From the NCBI RefSeq assembly GCF_004000785.1, contig NZ_BILX01000008.1, positions 1 to 64,000 on the forward strand: 64,000 bases of DNA. The letters run 5' to 3'. The position numbers and the translations under genes were made by a program. Origin of the DNA: Paenibacillus ehimensis NBRC 15659 (GTDB lineage: Bacteria; Bacillota; Bacilli; Paenibacillales; NBRC-103111). The stretch's first letter is position 1. Each line of letters opens with the position of its first letter. The notes beneath the pieces were generated by a model that was given only the letters and a program-made list of their open reading frames with translations, searched no databases and was not told the origin of the DNA. Below are positions 16,145-24,160 of the stretch, one piece after another.

Positions 16145-17062
16145 TTGAGATTGGACCGTTTGCTCGGGATTACGCTGGAACTGATGGCCAAGCAGAGGGT
16201 AACCGCCGCAGAATTGGCCGCCAAGTTCGAAGTGTCGGTGCGTACCGTTTACCGCGATGTCGAATTAATCAACCAGGCCGGCATTCCGGTCGCGTCATTC
16301 ACCGGTGCGGACGGCGGATTTGAGCTGATGAACGGATTTTTCCTGACTCGGCAGCATTTTTCCGTCGACGACTTGTCGGTAATCTACACGCTCTTGAAGG
16401 CGATGCAAGGGGCGATGGGCGGTGCCGTGGCGCCCGCAATGCGAAAGTTGGCCAGCTTGCATCCGGCGCTGGCGGCGAACGAAGAAAGCGGCAAAGCCGT
16501 CATCCTAAATATGAGCACGCAGGAGCACGACAGGGATATCGTTCACCGGCTGTTCCAGGCAATCCGACAATCCCGCGTAGTCGAACTCGCTTACACGGGC
16601 ACGAGCGCGTCCGGCATACGCTCCGAACGCAGTGTGGAACCGCTCAATCTGCTTTGGGAGAAAGGCGTCTGGTACCTGGAGGCTTACTGCCGATTGCGCC
16701 AGGCGAGACGGTATTTCCGCGTATCGCGCATCGCCCGTCTCGACGTGACAGAGACGACGTTCGCCCCGCGGCGCATCTCGGACGAGCCGGCGCAGGAAAC
16801 CGAGCAGGGGATCCAAGCCCATCTCCGATTCGACCTGTCGGTATGCACGCGCGTGCTCGAGCAATTCCCGGGCGAATGCACGTATCAGGGGGATCGTATC
16901 AACGTGCACACGACTTTTTACACTAAGGAGTATGCGCTCTCGGTCATCGCCAGCTACGGGACGAAGGTCGACATCGTGTCGCCGGACGAACTGCGGGACG
17001 ACGTCATCGCCCATATCGAAGCCATTCGCCATCATTACCGAAAAAACAAGGAGGAGATTTAG
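16145..17062 (+). CDS. HTH-WYL transcriptional regulator (YafY/YobV type)
   Basis: A 305-residue regulator. The N-terminal winged helix (1-60) has RVTAAELAAKFEVSVRTVYRD, the DeoR-like recognition helix. The WYL domain (about 130-215) has the SV-EPLNLLWEKGVWYLEAYC strand with WYLEA corresponding to WYL. The WCX extension runs to about 300. WYL domains bind a nucleotide or other small ligand. The TTG start at 16145 has AGGTGG seven bases upstream. It is the first gene of an apparent operon with an NmrA-like oxidoreductase and a drug exporter, which it probably controls. Confidence 0.87.
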   Translation: MRLDRLLGITLELMAKQRVTAAELAAKFEVSVRTVYRDVELINQAGIPVASFTGADGGFELMNGFFLTRQHFSVDDLSVIYTLLKAMQGAMGGAVAPAMRKLASLHPALAANEESGKAVILNMSTQEHDRDIVHRLFQAIRQSRVVELAYTGTSASGIRSERSVEPLNLLWEKGVWYLEAYCRLRQARRYFRVSRIARLDVTETTFAPRRISDEPAQETEQGIQAHLRFDLSVCTRVLEQFPGECTYQGDRINVHTTFYTKEYALSVIASYGTKVDIVSPDELRDDVIAHIEAIRHHYRKNKEEI

Positions 17063-17063
17063 C

Positions 17064-17891
17064 ATGACCATTTTAGTGACAGGTGCAACGGGAACCGTCG
17101 GACAGCACGTGACGGAGTTGCTGGTAAAGAGGGGCGCGCCTGTACGGGCGTTGTCGCGTAAGCCCGAACAAGCGAGAACGAAGCTGCCGGAAGGCGTGCC
17201 GATTTCGGCGGGAAATCTGATGAAGCCGGAGACGCTGCGGGATGCGCTGCAAGGCGTGGAAGCGATGTTCCTGATCATTTCCAGCGACGAGCCGGGCGCT
17301 GACCTCAATACGGATCCACAAGTAGTGGAACTGGCGGAAGCGGCAGGCGTGAAGCGTGTCGTCGTACTGGTCGGCTATGAGGAAGGGCCGGTCGAGGAAG
17401 CACTGCGGGCAAGCGGCATGCAATGGACGCTGGTGAAACCTGTTGAATTTATGGCCAACGCGCTGTCGGACTGGCGGGATGCGATCCGTACGGAAGGCGT
17501 CGTGCAGGAATTTTATGGCGGCGCGATCAGCGCGAAGGTACACGAAGGGGATATCGCCGCAGTCGCCGTCAAGGCGCTGCTGGAGGACGGTCATCATGGA
17601 CAAAGCTACTTGCTGACCGGTCCCGAAGCGATAACGCGCAAGGAGGCGGTGCGCGCGATTGCGGCGGCGATAGGGAAAAATATTCCGTTCATCGAACTGA
17701 CCGAGGAAGAGGCGCGGCGGCAATGGCGGGATCAGGGCTACGACGAGGAGAGCATCGAATTTTTTGTACAGATGGCGACACAAACGCCTGAAGCTGGTTA
17801 CACCGTATTGCCGACGGTTGAGCAGGTGCTCGGTCGGCCGGCCCGCACGTTCACCGAGTGGGCGGCCGAGCATAAACGGGATTTTCTGTAA
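17064..17891 (+). CDS. NmrA/SDR-type NAD(P)-binding protein
   Basis: A 275-residue atypical short-chain dehydrogenase. The nucleotide-binding motif VTGATGTVGQHV lies at residues 5-16 and a basic residue pair in LSRKPEQ suggests NADP. The catalytic Tyr-x-x-x-Lys is absent, as in NmrA and QOR2-like proteins that act as redox sensors or quinone/azo reductases. AAGGAGGAG is eight bases before the ATG, inside the end of the WYL gene, so they are co-expressed. Linked with an exporter, it may modify or sense the exported compound; this is inference. Confidence 0.83.
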   Translation: MTILVTGATGTVGQHVTELLVKRGAPVRALSRKPEQARTKLPEGVPISAGNLMKPETLRDALQGVEAMFLIISSDEPGADLNTDPQVVELAEAAGVKRVVVLVGYEEGPVEEALRASGMQWTLVKPVEFMANALSDWRDAIRTEGVVQEFYGGAISAKVHEGDIAAVAVKALLEDGHHGQSYLLTGPEAITRKEAVRAIAAAIGKNIPFIELTEEEARRQWRDQGYDEESIEFFVQMATQTPEAGYTVLPTVEQVLGRPARTFTEWAAEHKRDFL

Positions 17892-17910
17892 ACGTAAGGA
17901 GGAAGAGCAG

Positions 17911-18861
17911 ATGGCCCACGCTATCGAAGCGCAGAACTTGCGCAAATCTTTCCGGATGCACGAGGCGGTGCGGGGAGTGGATCTGTCGATTCGGCAAGGG
18001 GAACTGTTCGCGCTCCTCGGCCCTAACGGCGCCGGCAAGACGACAACGATCCACATGCTGACGACGCTGCTGCGCCCGGATGCGGGCTCGGCGCGCGTCT
18101 GCGGCCACGACGTTGTGGAAAGCCCCGACGAGGTTCGCAAGCGCATTAGCGTCACGGGCCAATACGCCGCGCTGGACGAAGCATTGACAGGTATACAGAA
18201 TTTGACGCTGTTCGCCGGGCTTCACGGCTATTTGCACAAGGAAGCCCGCACGCTCGCGGCGGAACTGATCGAATCGTTCGGCCTCGCGGAAGCCGGCAGC
18301 CGAACGGTCGGGACGTACTCCGGCGGCATGCGCCGCCGGCTGGATCTTGCCGCCGGCATTCTCTCGCGGCCCGAGGTGCTGTTCCTCGATGAGCCGACCA
18401 CCGGGCTGGATCCGCAAAGTCGGCATGAGCTGTGGGAACTGGTGCGCCGCTTGGTGAAACAAGGAACGACGGTGCTTCTGACGACGCAGTACTTGGAAGA
18501 AGCTGATCAATTGGCCAACCGGATCGGATTCATCGCCGAGGGACGGATCATCGCCGTCGGCACCCCGGGGCAGCTTAAAGCTTCCACCGGCGGCAAGATG
18601 TTGACGATTCGGCTGGTTTCAGGAACCGATCCGGCCGACGTCTGCCGTCTGCTCGCAAGCGAGCACGGGCTGACCGCTCAACCGGCCGGGGATGAGCCGA
18701 TCGTGAAAGTCGCTGTGCAGGAAACCGCGTTGGCCCACTCCGTAATCGGTACCCTGCTGCGCCATGCGGTGACGGTCGACGATTTCGCCTTAGACGAGCC
18801 CAGTCTCGACGATGTATTTTTCGCACTGACCGCTGCCCACGGAAAGGAGACGGCATCATGA
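17911..18861 (+). CDS. DrrA-like ABC transporter ATP-binding protein
   Basis: A 316-residue ATPase of the daunorubicin-resistance (DrrA) group. It has Walker A GPNGAGKTT (about residues 37-45), the signature TYSGGMRRRLDLA, Walker B LFLDEPTTGLD and TTQYLEEAD at the switch, where Gln replaces the usual His as is normal for the group. A C-terminal domain of about 90 residues ends in the conserved EPSLDDVFF. AAGGAGGAAGAG precedes the ATG at 17911. It overlaps the permease by four bases (ATGA). Confidence 0.9.
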   Translation: MAHAIEAQNLRKSFRMHEAVRGVDLSIRQGELFALLGPNGAGKTTTIHMLTTLLRPDAGSARVCGHDVVESPDEVRKRISVTGQYAALDEALTGIQNLTLFAGLHGYLHKEARTLAAELIESFGLAEAGSRTVGTYSGGMRRRLDLAAGILSRPEVLFLDEPTTGLDPQSRHELWELVRRLVKQGTTVLLTTQYLEEADQLANRIGFIAEGRIIAVGTPGQLKASTGGKMLTIRLVSGTDPADVCRLLASEHGLTAQPAGDEPIVKVAVQETALAHSVIGTLLRHAVTVDDFALDEPSLDDVFFALTAAHGKETAS

Positions 18862-19667
18862 ACTTCCCTCCGGCAACAAAAGCGCGGAAGCCGCTGAGAA
18901 GTCCGGGCCGCCTGGCTGCGACGGCACTGTTTACGCGGAGAACGCTGTATCACATGGGGAACAACAGCTTCGGACTCGCCATTGAGGCAATCTTGTCGCC
19001 GATCGTCATGCTTCTCATCTTCACCTTTCTGTTCGGCGGAGCCATCGCCGGTTCCGTCCAAGAGTATATCCAATACCTGTTGCCGGGCATCCTCATGCTG
19101 ACGATAATACCGATGACGGTATACAGCGGTACCACATTATGCACGGATATCGCCAAAGGCATTTACCATCGGTTTCGCACGATGCCGTTCTGGCAGCCTG
19201 CCGCCATCTTGGGCTCCATTGCCGCTGAGGGCCTGCGCTATTTGGCTGCCCTGCTCGTCGTCCTGACGATGGGAATTGCGTTCGGATTCCGACCGGGTGG
19301 CGGCGTCGCGGGTACCGCTTTGGCCTTATCGTACGCCCTCTTCTTCACCTATAGCGCCAGTTGGGTCTTCGCGCTGATCGGCAATGTGGCCAAGCGTCCG
19401 GAGACGGTATCCGGCACGAGCATGATGATTGTGTATCCGCTCCTGTTTGCCAGCAACATACTTGTCGACACGTCGACCATGCCCGGATGGCTGCAGACGG
19501 CGATCGATTTGAACCCAGTCAGTATCGCCGTTCATTTGGTAAGAGGACTGCTGCACGGCACGGCGGACGCAGCCGACCTGGCGTCGGGCATCGGCGTCGC
19601 TCTGCTTCTGGCTGTCGTCTTCGCTCCCCTGACGATGTATGTTTATCTAAGAAGACAACTGCGGTAA
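18858..19667 (+). CDS. DrrB-like ABC-2 permease
   Basis: A 269-residue membrane protein with a basic N-terminus, about six membrane helices and the ABC-2 signature region QYLLPGILMLTIIPMTVYSG and LFASNILVDTSTMPGWLQ. It is the membrane partner of the preceding ATPase and probably exports a hydrophobic drug-like compound. It is the last gene of the WYL-NmrA-DrrAB operon; no clear T-run terminator follows, although two inverted repeats lie downstream. Confidence 0.88.
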   Translation: MNFPPATKARKPLRSPGRLAATALFTRRTLYHMGNNSFGLAIEAILSPIVMLLIFTFLFGGAIAGSVQEYIQYLLPGILMLTIIPMTVYSGTTLCTDIAKGIYHRFRTMPFWQPAAILGSIAAEGLRYLAALLVVLTMGIAFGFRPGGGVAGTALALSYALFFTYSASWVFALIGNVAKRPETVSGTSMMIVYPLLFASNILVDTSTMPGWLQTAIDLNPVSIAVHLVRGLLHGTADAADLASGIGVALLLAVVFAPLTMYVYLRRQLR

Positions 19668-19991
19668 AAGGGAAGCGTTCATTTGCCCACATGTCGGACA
19701 TCGGGCATCTGCCGGAGATTATGAAGCGACGGGTGGACAGCGTGTTCGAAGGCCCCCCCGAATAACTGCTGCGCGCAGAACATTCGCTGACGGGCCGGTA
19801 CTTGCGCGGCTAGCGCGCAAGCGGCGCGGATCGGCCCACATTTGATCAAAGTAGCATCCCTTAGAATAGTCGTTGGAGTAAACACAGTTCCTATCCAAGG
19901 CGTTCTAAGGGGGTACTTCAACACCCTCTCGAGGCTTTATTTTCAGAAAATCAATCGATGGTTGTTTATATTTATGGGCCTATGAGGATAC
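19668..19991. repeat. Gene-free stretch with two inverted repeats
   Basis: No convincing gene was seen. CTTGCGCG (19801-19808) pairs with the segment ending at 19821 to make a GC-rich hairpin without a T run. CCCTTAGAA (19858-19866) is perfectly inverted at 19903-19911. Either could stop or stabilise the exporter transcript. GC content falls sharply after about 19830, marking the border of the AT-rich MarR-amidohydrolase segment. Confidence 0.4.
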
Positions 19992-20441
19992 CTACTTCGT
20001 AGTTTCCTCTACAGAATCTGACTCCCGATGACTTTGCAGCCCTTTGGATAAAAGGAAAAGCAGCGATTTTAACTGTTCCATATTTTCTTCACTCCAATTC
20101 GAGAGCACTTTCTCAAAATCATGAACAAAACTTTCATCCAGCCTCTGCAGCTCCAATTCACCAGCTTTAGTTAACGATATCAGACTAGAACGTTGATCGG
20201 CTGGATCTGTCTTCACTTGAACAAAACCTGCATTTTTTAAACTCTGAATCCGGCGGGTAACGGAAGAAGGATTAAAATTGAGTTCTTTAGCAAGATCAGA
20301 GGGTCTAATTTGAGGCTGCTTTAGGGCAAGTTGGAAAATCTCCACGGATATGGGGTCTAATGTTCGATCCTTCATAATCTGCACTTCTTTCACGACCCCC
20401 ATGAGAGCCAGCACAAGTTCTCGAATCGCTTTTCTGTTCAT
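19992..20441 (-). CDS. MarR-family transcriptional regulator
   Basis: A 149-residue winged-helix protein. DNA-binding core features are IRPSDLAKELNFNPSSVTRRIQSLKNAGFVQ and the wing DPADQRSSLISLTKAG with the conserved D-x-R. Flanking helices form the dimer interface. Upstream lies a 39-base near-perfect palindrome that recurs upstream of the amidohydrolase gene, so it probably represses itself and that gene. Unlike its neighbours, the gene is AT-rich. It lies downstream of the amidohydrolase on the same strand, with the operator between them. Confidence 0.88.
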   Translation of the reverse strand: MNRKAIRELVLALMGVVKEVQIMKDRTLDPISVEIFQLALKQPQIRPSDLAKELNFNPSSVTRRIQSLKNAGFVQVKTDPADQRSSLISLTKAGELELQRLDESFVHDFEKVLSNWSEENMEQLKSLLFLLSKGLQSHRESDSVEETTK

Positions 20442-20473
20442 GTGACATCTCCAATATAGCTTACTGACTTACA

Positions 20474-20512
20474 GTGTATTTTATTTGCTTGCAAAAAGCA
20501 AACAAAATACAC
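20474..20512. promoter_or_regulatory. Palindromic operator upstream of the MarR gene
   Basis: The 17-base arms 20474-20490 and 20496-20512 match at 16 positions around a GCAAA centre. The core ATTTTATTTGCTT is the same as in the palindrome at 22271-22301. It lies 33 bases before the MarR start codon. Binding by the MarR protein is inferred. It could also act as a hairpin after the amidohydrolase gene, as its minus-strand side is T-rich. Confidence 0.65.
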
Positions 20513-20518
20513 GATTCG

Positions 20519-22195
20519 TTATTCTGTCCCCCAATTTCTTAAAGCTTGAGCTAACTCCTCTGTGATCATGGCATTGCCATTGATTACGTGAATAGGCTCA
20601 TTTAGAGAATAATGCTCCCCATTCCACGTATACTCCTTGGCATTTAATTGAAATTCAAGGGAATATTTATTCTTGCGAACGGATACCGTCCTCGTATTCT
20701 CATCGAAACGGACAACGGCTCCAATCTCCTCCCCAATATTTCGGATTGGATAAAGCGCGGACGGTTTATTTTTACTCCAACTGGCAGGTGCAGGATAGGT
20801 TTTCAGCATTTTCCGCAGATTTTCTTTCTCTATTAGGTGACCATTGCTAACCACGGATTCTATGTTTCGAATATGATTTATGTCCGCAAGCGGATTATCA
20901 TTCAACAAAACCATGTCAGCAAGTTTTCCCTCCTCAATGGTTCCCAGCGTGTCGGTCATATTGAGGTAGGCCGCAGGATGAATCGTTGCCGATTGCAGAG
21001 CCTCCAATGGAGTCATTCCTGCTTGGACAAGCAGCTCTAACTCGTCATGCAAACTGAAACCGTAAAATAAGTTTGGCAGCGCTTCTCCTTCAAACATATT
21101 TGCGTCGGTTCCGGCCAGAATAGGCACTCCTGCTTTATGCATTCTACCTGCCAAGGCCAGGTGCGCGTTAAATATCTTTTCCGCAGCGTTCAATTGTTCC
21201 CTATAGTCATTTGAAGTTTTCATGTGCTCCTGCACTTTGATCCAATTAGCTTGCACTTCCGTAGGCACATATCGGCTGCGCTCATCCGGAGAGGTATTGA
21301 TTAAACTCTTGAAGGTTACGAGGGTCGGAACTTGCCACGTATTGTTTTTCTTGAACGTATCAAACAGGATTTGTTCTTTCTTCTCATTATGCTGCCCAAT
21401 AGCTTGCAAATCTGCCGCAAAAGGAGCGTCCCGGTAGGAAGGCGGCGCATTCAGAATCTTCTCCTCGATGTCTGAGGCAGCTATGGAAATCCCATGCAAA
21501 TGCTCAAGTGACTTCTGCCCTAGATTAGAGGCGCGATATGCCCCTATACTATTGGGAACATGACCTGCAACCGTCATCTCTTGTTTTTTTGCTTCGTCTA
21601 CTATGGCCGTGTATATATCCGCAGGAAGATATGAATACACTTTTATAAAATCAACCCCGGCTTGTTTCAGCTCTCTAACCTTTTCCCGTGCCTCTTGAAC
21701 CGTTTGAATATTCTCATGCAAAGGAAGAGGAGCACCATCCAAAATAGGCCCTGAATACACAATACGCGGGGCTAACGCTCCCTTGTCCATTTCGTTCTCC
21801 CATTGATTTATCTGTTCAAATCGCGCCCCCATATCTCGAACCCCTGTGACACCATTAGCCAGAAGACTCGGAAAGGCTACTTTGTAGTTATCCAGTATAT
21901 GAATATGCATGTCCCACAGACCGGGAATCATATATTTCCCCTTAGCCTCGACGACATATACGTTGGAAGGGATCGAAACGTCGGCACGATTTACAATTTG
22001 TTTAATTTTGTTCCCTTCAATGACCACGGCCCTATCCGGCTTGAGTTCACCACTTCGGATATCAATAATCGTTACACCGCGAATAACAAATGTCCCCTGG
22101 GTTTTCGGCACCTTCATTGCATAGGAAGTATCGCTCAACAACATAAACAAGATTAAACTACAGAAGAGGATTACAGTTTTCCTCACACTTATCAT
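20519..22195 (-). CDS. Secreted amidohydrolase with C-terminal stalk-like domain
   Basis: About 558 residues. Residues 1-26 are a signal peptide ending in SYA. The TIM-barrel amidohydrolase (about 35-460) has the metal motif WDMHIH, the bridging lysine in FIKVYSY, the histidines in AGHVPNS and SLEHLHG, and the catalytic aspartate in LAGTDANM, a prolidase/imidazolonepropionase-like set. After it, about 80 residues (YPIRNIGEEIGAVVRFDENTRTVSV onward, split here only for description) resemble the copper-amine-oxidase N-terminal stalk domain common on Paenibacillus surface proteins. The ATG at 22195 is used; a TTG seven codons upstream is possible. A 23-codon ORF with a good GAGAGGAG site starts ahead of it in another frame and overlaps its start, so translation may be coupled. 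The substrate is unknown. Confidence 0.78.
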   Translation of the reverse strand: MISVRKTVILFCSLILFMLLSDTSYAMKVPKTQGTFVIRGVTIIDIRSGELKPDRAVVIEGNKIKQIVNRADVSIPSNVYVVEAKGKYMIPGLWDMHIHILDNYKVAFPSLLANGVTGVRDMGARFEQINQWENEMDKGALAPRIVYSGPILDGAPLPLHENIQTVQEAREKVRELKQAGVDFIKVYSYLPADIYTAIVDEAKKQEMTVAGHVPNSIGAYRASNLGQKSLEHLHGISIAASDIEEKILNAPPSYRDAPFAADLQAIGQHNEKKEQILFDTFKKNNTWQVPTLVTFKSLINTSPDERSRYVPTEVQANWIKVQEHMKTSNDYREQLNAAEKIFNAHLALAGRMHKAGVPILAGTDANMFEGEALPNLFYGFSLHDELELLVQAGMTPLEALQSATIHPAAYLNMTDTLGTIEEGKLADMVLLNDNPLADINHIRNIESVVSNGHLIEKENLRKMLKTYPAPASWSKNKPSALYPIRNIGEEIGAVVRFDENTRTVSVRKNKYSLEFQLNAKEYTWNGEHYSLNEPIHVINGNAMITEELAQALRNWGTE

Positions 22196-22270
22196 TCCTT
22201 TCTTTTTTAATAACAATTAATGACTTCATGCGCTCCTCTCTTAAAAAAATTTCTTTAGCATCATCATTTT

Positions 22271-22301
22271 ATTTTATTTGCTTGCGTAAAGCAAATAAAA
22301 T
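22271..22301. promoter_or_regulatory. Palindromic operator upstream of the amidohydrolase gene
   Basis: The 13-base arms 22271-22283 and 22289-22301 are perfectly complementary around a five-base centre. The arm sequence ATTTTATTTGCTT and the spacing match the palindrome before the MarR gene, so both promoters probably bind the same repressor. Confidence 0.65.
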
Positions 22302-22338
22302 CCGTATCAAGCGATGAAGGAGAACCCGGAAGCTTCGC

Positions 22339-22378
22339 AAAAAAATAAACGCCCCGGCGCCGTTTGCAGACGCCAGGG
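22339..22378 (-). terminator. Terminator of trxB
   Basis: CCCTGGCG (right side on the plus strand) pairs with CGCCGGGG, one mismatch, followed on the minus strand by TTTATTTTTTT after a short gap. Confidence 0.7.
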
Positions 22379-22397
22379 TCATTGCATTCCGATTCAA

Positions 22398-23339
22398 TTA
22401 CAAAGCAAGCTCCTTCAGCTCGGCCGACTCCAGAAACCTCTCGCAATCGAGCGCCGCCATGCAGCCTGTGCCCGCTGCGCTGATCGCCTGCCGATACCGG
22501 CTGTCCTGGACGTCGCCGCAGGCGAATACGCCGGGAATGTTCGTTTCCGTCGTGCCTGGCTTCACCAGCAAGTAGCCGTGCTCGTCGGTCGTCAGCTGGC
22601 CCTCCAGAAACTTCGTATTCGGCGTGTGGCCGATCGCTACGAAGATGCCGTCTACTTCGATGATTTCTTCCTCGCCGGTGTCGTTGTTTCTCACCTTCAG
22701 CCCGGTCACGCCCCGTTCGCCCGCGATGACTTCCAGCGGAGTCCGGTTCAGCTTCCAGCTGATTTTCTCGTTGGCGCGTGCCCGCTCCTGCATGATCTTC
22801 GACGCGCGAAGCTCGGTGCGCCGGTTCACCAGAACGACCTCCGAAGCGAAGCGGGTCAGGAAGTTCGCCTCTTCCATGGCCGAATCCCCGCCGCCGATAA
22901 CGATAATTTTTTTGCCCCGGAAGAAGAAGCCGTCGCATGTCGCACAGGTGCTTACCCCGCGTCCGACGTTTTCCTTTTCTCCCGGAATGCCGAGGTATTT
23001 CGCGGAAGCGCCGGTGGATACGATCACCGTTTCCGCTTGAATGTCGCCCATGCCTTCGACCGAAAGCGTGAATGGCCGCTTGGAGAGATCGGCTTTGTTC
23101 ACCCATCCCGTCCGGAATTCGGCGCCGAAGCGTTCGGCCTGCTTGCGCATGTTATCCATTAATTCGGGACCCATGATGCCTTCCGGGAAGCCCGGGAAGT
23201 TCTCGACCTCGGTCGTCGTCGTCAGTTGTCCTCCCGGCTCCGGACCTTCGATCACCAAAGGCTTCAATCCCGCTCTCGCCAAATATATCGCCGCCGTCAA
23301 CCCTCCGGGGCCTGTTCCGATAATTACGCTATTGTACAT
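22398..23339 (-). CDS. trxB: Thioredoxin-disulfide reductase
   Basis: A 313-residue flavoenzyme with the FAD motif GTGPGGLTAAIYLARAG near the N-terminus, the redox-active CATC (about residue 135), the NADPH-binding GGGDSAMEEA and the C-terminal FAD motif FACGDVQDSRYRQ. It reduces thioredoxin with NADPH in the cytoplasm. The length is standard. The ATG at 23339 has AGGAGG eight bases upstream; the six-codon-longer frame would overlap that site. It is a single gene with its own terminator, out of the usual context near hprK, lgt or clpP, so it may be a second copy. Confidence 0.93.
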   Translation of the reverse strand: MYNSVIIGTGPGGLTAAIYLARAGLKPLVIEGPEPGGQLTTTTEVENFPGFPEGIMGPELMDNMRKQAERFGAEFRTGWVNKADLSKRPFTLSVEGMGDIQAETVIVSTGASAKYLGIPGEKENVGRGVSTCATCDGFFFRGKKIIVIGGGDSAMEEANFLTRFASEVVLVNRRTELRASKIMQERARANEKISWKLNRTPLEVIAGERGVTGLKVRNNDTGEEEIIEVDGIFVAIGHTPNTKFLEGQLTTDEHGYLLVKPGTTETNIPGVFACGDVQDSRYRQAISAAGTGCMAALDCERFLESAELKELAL

Positions 23340-23475
23340 GATGTGTTCCTCCTTCATACAGCCTATCCTTAAGCTTTATCATATCTCCCCCGGAGAAAGA
23401 TTGCATGAAGGTTTGATTAAGGTCACATGAAGGAATCATGAAGAAAGCGCAAGCCCAGGAACCCTCTGACGCAAC

Positions 23476-23502
23476 AAAAAAAGAGCAGCTCGCCGCTTGC
23501 TC
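23476..23502 (-). terminator. Terminator of the second MarR gene
   Basis: GAGCA/TGCTC with GC/GC inside forms a compact stem, followed on the minus strand by seven T. Confidence 0.8.
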
Positions 23503-23570
23503 CATGCCGGGTTTCATTCGGTTTTCGTCGTATGTCCGTGTCAGCTTGGCCGTTCCGCTTGTAAATCCCG

Positions 23571-24026
23571 CTAGCATTTCCCTTTTTTCAGTGCGTTGGA
23601 AACTTTCGACAGCGCCTTCTCGACAGCCTTCCGCTCCTCTTCGTCCAGCACGCTTACGAAGTAATTGTAAATGCCTTCCGAATAAACCGGCCAGGTTCTG
23701 AGAAACTCCCGTTTCCCTTCCCGGGTCAGTACGGCAAAAGCCCCCCGCCGGTCTTCCTCCGTTCTTTCCCTCTCCACAAGCCCCTCCCGCTCCAACCGCT
23801 CAATCACCCGGGTCAGCCCGCTTCGGGTCAACACGACTTTGTTGGCCAAGTCGGTCATTCGAAGCTTCTTATCCGGCGACTGGTACAAGGCTACCAAAAC
23901 ATCATACGTCGTAAGCGGCACTCTTCGTTGATCGGATAAATCGGCTTCGATTCGTTTAATCACGGCGGCGTGGGCATTGACAAAAGCGCGCCAAGCCGCA
24001 AGCTGGTCTTCCTCAAGTCGTTGCAT
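23571..24026 (-). CDS. MarR-family transcriptional regulator
   Basis: A 151-residue protein with the MarR core LRMTDLANKVVLTRSGLTRVIERLEREGLVERE and the wing DRRGAFAVLTREGK, plus long N- and C-terminal dimerisation helices. It is divergent from an EamA transporter gene with 134 bases between, which is the classic repressor-exporter arrangement, and the spacer contains a dyad with TTG/CAA half-sites. A terminator follows. It probably represses the transporter and itself; the ligand is unknown. Confidence 0.87.
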   Translation of the reverse strand: MQRLEEDQLAAWRAFVNAHAAVIKRIEADLSDQRRVPLTTYDVLVALYQSPDKKLRMTDLANKVVLTRSGLTRVIERLEREGLVERERTEEDRRGAFAVLTREGKREFLRTWPVYSEGIYNYFVSVLDEEERKAVEKALSKVSNALKKGKC

Positions 24027-24105
24027 CCCGTTCTTCCTCCTGAACCATCGGATAATTTTATCATACTTGATTCATCGTTGACGGAGCAAATAAACCGTGC
24101 TAATT

Positions 24106-24138
24106 TAGTTGCATAGGAAATAATTGATTATACAACTA
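24106..24138. promoter_or_regulatory. Candidate MarR operator between the divergent genes
   Basis: TAGTTGCAT (24106-24114) is inverted as ATACAACTA (24130-24138) with one mismatch. The inner part also has TTGATTATACAA, a TTG-N6-CAA arrangement typical of MarR sites. It lies just ahead of the EamA ribosome site. Confidence 0.45.
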
Positions 24139-24160
24139 TTTTGAAAAGGAGGGGTGACTC

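Noticed and set aside
19679-19924. 81-codon minus-strand ORF in the gap after the DrrB-like gene
   Set aside because: No ribosome site or family pattern; it spans the inverted repeats and a base-composition border.
22314-23162. Plus-strand ORF opposite trxB
   Set aside because: Antisense of a fully conserved thioredoxin reductase; no independent evidence.
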